Assembly: GCA_030017935.1 (NCBI GenBank)
Contig: JASEGF010000013.1
Location: 1-9,658 of the forward strand
Source: Bacteroidales bacterium
GTDB lineage: Bacteria > Bacteroidota > Bacteroidia > Bacteroidales > DTU049
DNA length: 9,658 bases
Direction: 5' to 3'
Shown: piece by piece, positions 7,526-9,658 of the stretch
Layout: each line of letters starts with the position of its first letter
Position numbering within the stretch: the first letter of the stretch is position 1
The notes under the pieces: model-generated
What the model was told of the DNA's origin: nothing
The model's database searches: none
Seen by the model: only the letters and a program-made list of their open reading frames with translations
Position numbers and translations under genes: made by a program

Positions 7526-8977
7526 ATGAATGAAAGGATAGAGCCACCACTGCACAAAGTACGCTATACCATTTATTATTTGGTGTTAGATATTATCTCA
7601 ACACTCGGTGGATGGTTATTTTTATCTTTTTATAGAAAAAATCTCATATATAATGGTAGCTATGACTTTAGCTCTCTATCAGAAATGATTTTTAGTGATA
7701 CTAATTTTTACATAGGTGCTATAATAATCCCAATAATTTTTATTTTTATTTTTGCTTTTTCAGATTCCTATAGAGAAGTATATCGCAAAAGTAGATTAAA
7801 AGAGCTTTTCACTACTTTTCTACAATGTTTAATAGCTGTTACGATTGTTTTTTTTGTAGTTGTCTTAGATGATTATCCATATTACCATTATAAATATCTC
7901 TATAATGTTTATTTTTCTTATTTAGGTATTAGCTTTTTGGCAACATATATTCTGCGATTATCTTTAATGTCTTGGACTAAAAAAAGAATTAAAAAAGGAA
8001 AAATTGTTTTTAATACTTTAATAATCGGTAATAATTTATTAGCAGAAAGAGTATATAATTCTATAAATAAAGATAGATATGATACTGGACAAAATGTCAT
8101 TGGTTATGTTAAAATAAATGGTGGTGAAGATATTCTAAAAGATCAATTGCCCTGTTTATGTGAATTAAATGAGATAGATAGAATCATAACAGCATATTAC
8201 GTTGAGGACGCATATATTGTTTTGAAGCCAGAAGATTACGACAAAATATCTAATGTTTTATCTAATAGAAATATTTTCGATGTAAATTTATATATAGTTT
8301 CTGATGTGAAAGATATCATAGTTACTAGTAGTGTAAAAATACATCCATTCTCTAATATAGCATATATAAATGTTCCGAAATATTTGTTATCTACATGGCA
8401 GAGTTTTTTGAAAAGAGCAATAGATATTTTTGTTTCAGTTATAGCATTGATATTGCTTTTACCATTATTGATATTTATAGCATACAAAGTAAAAAAAAGT
8501 TCTCCTGGCCCGATAATTTATAAGCAAGAGAGAATAGGAAGATATGGTCTGCCATTTAACATTTATAAATTTCGCAGTATGTATGTAAATGCGGAAGATA
8601 AAGGACCAGCATTGAGTTGCAAAGATGATAATAGAGTTACTCCTTGGGGGAGAGTTATGCGAAAATATAGATTTGATGAGCTACCACAATTTTTTAATGT
8701 GATTAAAGGTGATATGTCCCTCGTAGGACCTAGACCAGAGAGACAATTCTATATTGATCAAATAGTGAAAATAGTACCATATTATAAATTATTGTTTAAG
8801 CTAAAACCAGGTATAACATCTTGGGGACAAGTGAAATATGGTTACGCTGAGAATATTGAGCAAATGATAGAGAGATTATATTACGATTTACTTTATTTAG
8901 ATAATATTTCTCTTTTTAGCGATTTTAAAATTCTGATTTTAACTGTTATAATTGTCTTTAAGGGAGAAGGAAAATAA
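7526..8977 (+). CDS. Polyprenyl-phosphate sugar-phosphate transferase (WbaP/WcaJ-like initiating enzyme)
   Basis: 483 residues, complete. Four transmembrane segments (about 13-33, 62-79, 96-115, 126-146) are followed by a soluble Rossmann-like domain (about 160-275) whose glycine motif is degenerate (IIGNNLLAERV), then by the membrane-associated helix (about 296-320) and the bacterial sugar transferase catalytic domain (about 292-478). Visible catalytic motifs are YKFRSM (347-352), the Asp384-Glu385 dyad in RFDELPQ, GDMSLVGPRPE (395-405) and KPGITSWGQV (427-436). The family moves a sugar phosphate from a UDP-sugar to undecaprenyl phosphate on the inner face of the membrane, starting O-antigen, capsule or exopolysaccharide repeat units. 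The start lies 3 bp after the lipoprotein stop. The end overlaps the convergent PAP2 gene by 39 bp. The sugar used cannot be told from sequence. Confidence 0.93.
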   Translation: MNERIEPPLHKVRYTIYYLVLDIISTLGGWLFLSFYRKNLIYNGSYDFSSLSEMIFSDTNFYIGAIIIPIIFIFIFAFSDSYREVYRKSRLKELFTTFLQCLIAVTIVFFVVVLDDYPYYHYKYLYNVYFSYLGISFLATYILRLSLMSWTKKRIKKGKIVFNTLIIGNNLLAERVYNSINKDRYDTGQNVIGYVKINGGEDILKDQLPCLCELNEIDRIITAYYVEDAYIVLKPEDYDKISNVLSNRNIFDVNLYIVSDVKDIIVTSSVKIHPFSNIAYINVPKYLLSTWQSFLKRAIDIFVSVIALILLLPLLIFIAYKVKKSSPGPIIYKQERIGRYGLPFNIYKFRSMYVNAEDKGPALSCKDDNRVTPWGRVMRKYRFDELPQFFNVIKGDMSLVGPRPERQFYIDQIVKIVPYYKLLFKLKPGITSWGQVKYGYAENIEQMIERLYYDLLYLDNISLFSDFKILILTVIIVFKGEGK

Positions 8978-9553
8978 TTTGGGGAAAATTTTATGACTAC
9001 TCCAATACACCAGCCAACCTAAAAATGCACCTAATATTGCTCCACATAAAATATCAATAGGATAATGTACACCTAAATATGCTCTGCTATACCCTACTGC
9101 AAAGGCATATAATCCGAAAAGTGTTATTCCCATTATCCATTTTTTCCATTTTTTATTGGCAAACGGTTTTAGTAATAACCATGCTAACACTGCAAAGCCA
9201 GTGCAATTAGTAGCATGAGATGATACGAAACTATATTTACCGCCACATTTATTTTTAATTAATATTACATTAGTGGCTATTTCTGGTTCATGACATGGTC
9301 GCAATCTTTTCACACTCTTTTTTATCATTACAGATGACTGATCAGTGAATAATAGTAAAATCACAAATAATAAGATGTAAGCCCATGATTTCTTTTTATA
9401 ATGAATAATTAATAAAATTAATACTGCTGCATAAAGAGGAATCCAAAAATATTGCTGAGATACGAGATATAAAATTATATCTAAAAAGCCTGTTCTAGCA
9501 TGATTAATTAATAATAATAATTGTGTATCCCAGCTTAATATTGTTTCTAACAT
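8939..9553 (-). CDS. PAP2-family membrane lipid phosphatase
   Basis: 204 residues from the ATG at 9553. The start MLETILSWDTQLLLLIN matches the usual beginning of this family in Bacteroidota. About five to six hydrophobic segments are visible (20-32, 36-52, 57-70, 115-128, 138-153, 167-185). All three phosphatase motifs are present: KX6RP (Lys78 to Arg85-Pro86), the serine-histidine motif as VSSHATN (His113; Ser-Ser replaces the usual Ser-Gly) and SRX5HX3D (Ser156-Arg157, His163, Asp167). The family removes phosphate from undecaprenyl diphosphate, phosphatidylglycerol phosphate or lipid A; which one is open. Next to a polyprenyl-phosphate transferase, carrier recycling is attractive. A GTG at 9568 is rejected as start because it lies within a -7 promoter box. 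The same frame stays open upstream into a glycosyltransferase fragment, so a fused product cannot be ruled out. Confidence 0.9.
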   Translation of the reverse strand: MLETILSWDTQLLLLINHARTGFLDIILYLVSQQYFWIPLYAAVLILLIIHYKKKSWAYILLFVILLLFTDQSSVMIKKSVKRLRPCHEPEIATNVILIKNKCGGKYSFVSSHATNCTGFAVLAWLLLKPFANKKWKKWIMGITLFGLYAFAVGYSRAYLGVHYPIDILCGAILGAFLGWLVYWSSHKIFPKLFSFSLKDNYNS

Positions 9554-9658
9554 ATTAATATTTTTCACAAAATTAATATATTTTTTATTATAAGGTGCAT
9601 CACCTACAATTACAAGCTTTAAATCTGTATTTAATTTAGTATATGCCTCAATTAAACA
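9554..9658 (-). CDS. Glycosyltransferase family 4 fragment, in frame with PAP2 (5' end outside window)
   Basis: From the right edge the minus-strand frame is open for 35 codons and runs without a stop into the PAP2 ATG. The fragment reads LIEAYTKLNTDL followed by KLVIVGDAPYNKKYINFVK, a clear match to the middle of GT4 glycosyltransferases, at the start of the second Rossmann (donor-binding) domain. In that family about 150 or more residues should follow, including the donor-binding glutamates. Here they are absent and PAP2 starts at once. This could be a truncated glycosyltransferase remnant, a true GT-PAP2 fusion, or a join made in assembly. No remaining glycosyltransferase sequence was seen on the other side of PAP2. 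Confidence 0.65.
9568..9575 (-). promoter_or_regulatory. Possible -7 element (TAATTTTG) of the PAP2 gene
   Basis: The minus strand reads TAATTTTG, a perfect TAnnTTTG, with the final G 15 nt before the ATG at 9553. No -33 TTTG is seen at the right spacing. The same bases also encode residues of the glycosyltransferase-like fragment, so the match may be accidental. Confidence 0.35.

Noticed and set aside
7918..8487. Two short minus-strand open frames inside the sugar transferase gene (7918-8100 and 8236-8487)
   Set aside because: Both are shadows of the transferase frame and carry no recognisable features.

Overview
The window looks like an AT-rich chromosome piece from a member of the Bacteroidota. 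Four things point there. The TonB-dependent-type receptor starts with a carboxypeptidase-regulatory-like domain. The first gene is a TPR/PD40 protein of the OmpA/PorE-like kind. No clear Shine-Dalgarno sites are seen. Matches to the Bacteroidota -7 promoter element (TAnnTTTG) lie just upstream of the ATGs that open transcription units. No RNA genes, CRISPR arrays, insertion sequences or convincing hairpin terminators were seen.

Layout, left to right. A TPR plus PD40 periplasmic/outer-membrane protein runs off the left edge on the minus strand (749 to 1). A short AT-rich intergenic region with back-to-back promoters separates it from an outer-membrane beta-barrel receptor on the plus strand (852-3374). 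Only 3 bp beyond this gene, convergently, ends a two-gene minus-strand operon: an OmpR/PhoB-type response regulator (5102-4434), then a sensor kinase (4433-3378), joined as TAAATG. The 516-bp gap upstream of the regulator holds a striking purine-rich tandem array (5203-5407) of heptamers and then 21 octamers, every unit starting with GG.

The right half is a plus-strand, apparently co-transcribed set that fits surface-glycan synthesis: a Gfo/Idh/MocA sugar-nucleotide dehydrogenase (5619-6611), a lipoprotein of unknown function with a PEGA-like segment and a jelly-roll-like C-terminus (6662-7522), and a polyprenyl-phosphate sugar-phosphate transferase (7526-8977). Converging on it, with a 39-bp overlap, is a PAP2 lipid phosphatase (9553-8939). 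A plausible division of labour is that the dehydrogenase makes a modified sugar nucleotide, the transferase loads a sugar phosphate onto undecaprenyl phosphate, and the PAP2 enzyme recycles the lipid carrier or trims lipid phosphates. This is inference from families and order.

The oddest places are two. Directly upstream of the PAP2 ATG, in the same open frame, lies the middle of a GT4 glycosyltransferase that stops matching its family exactly where PAP2 begins; this is either a truncation/fusion or an assembly join. The second is the GG-phased repeat tract. Three computed-looking starts (TTG 837, TTG 5117, GTG 9568) fall inside -7 promoter elements, so the downstream ATG was chosen in each case.
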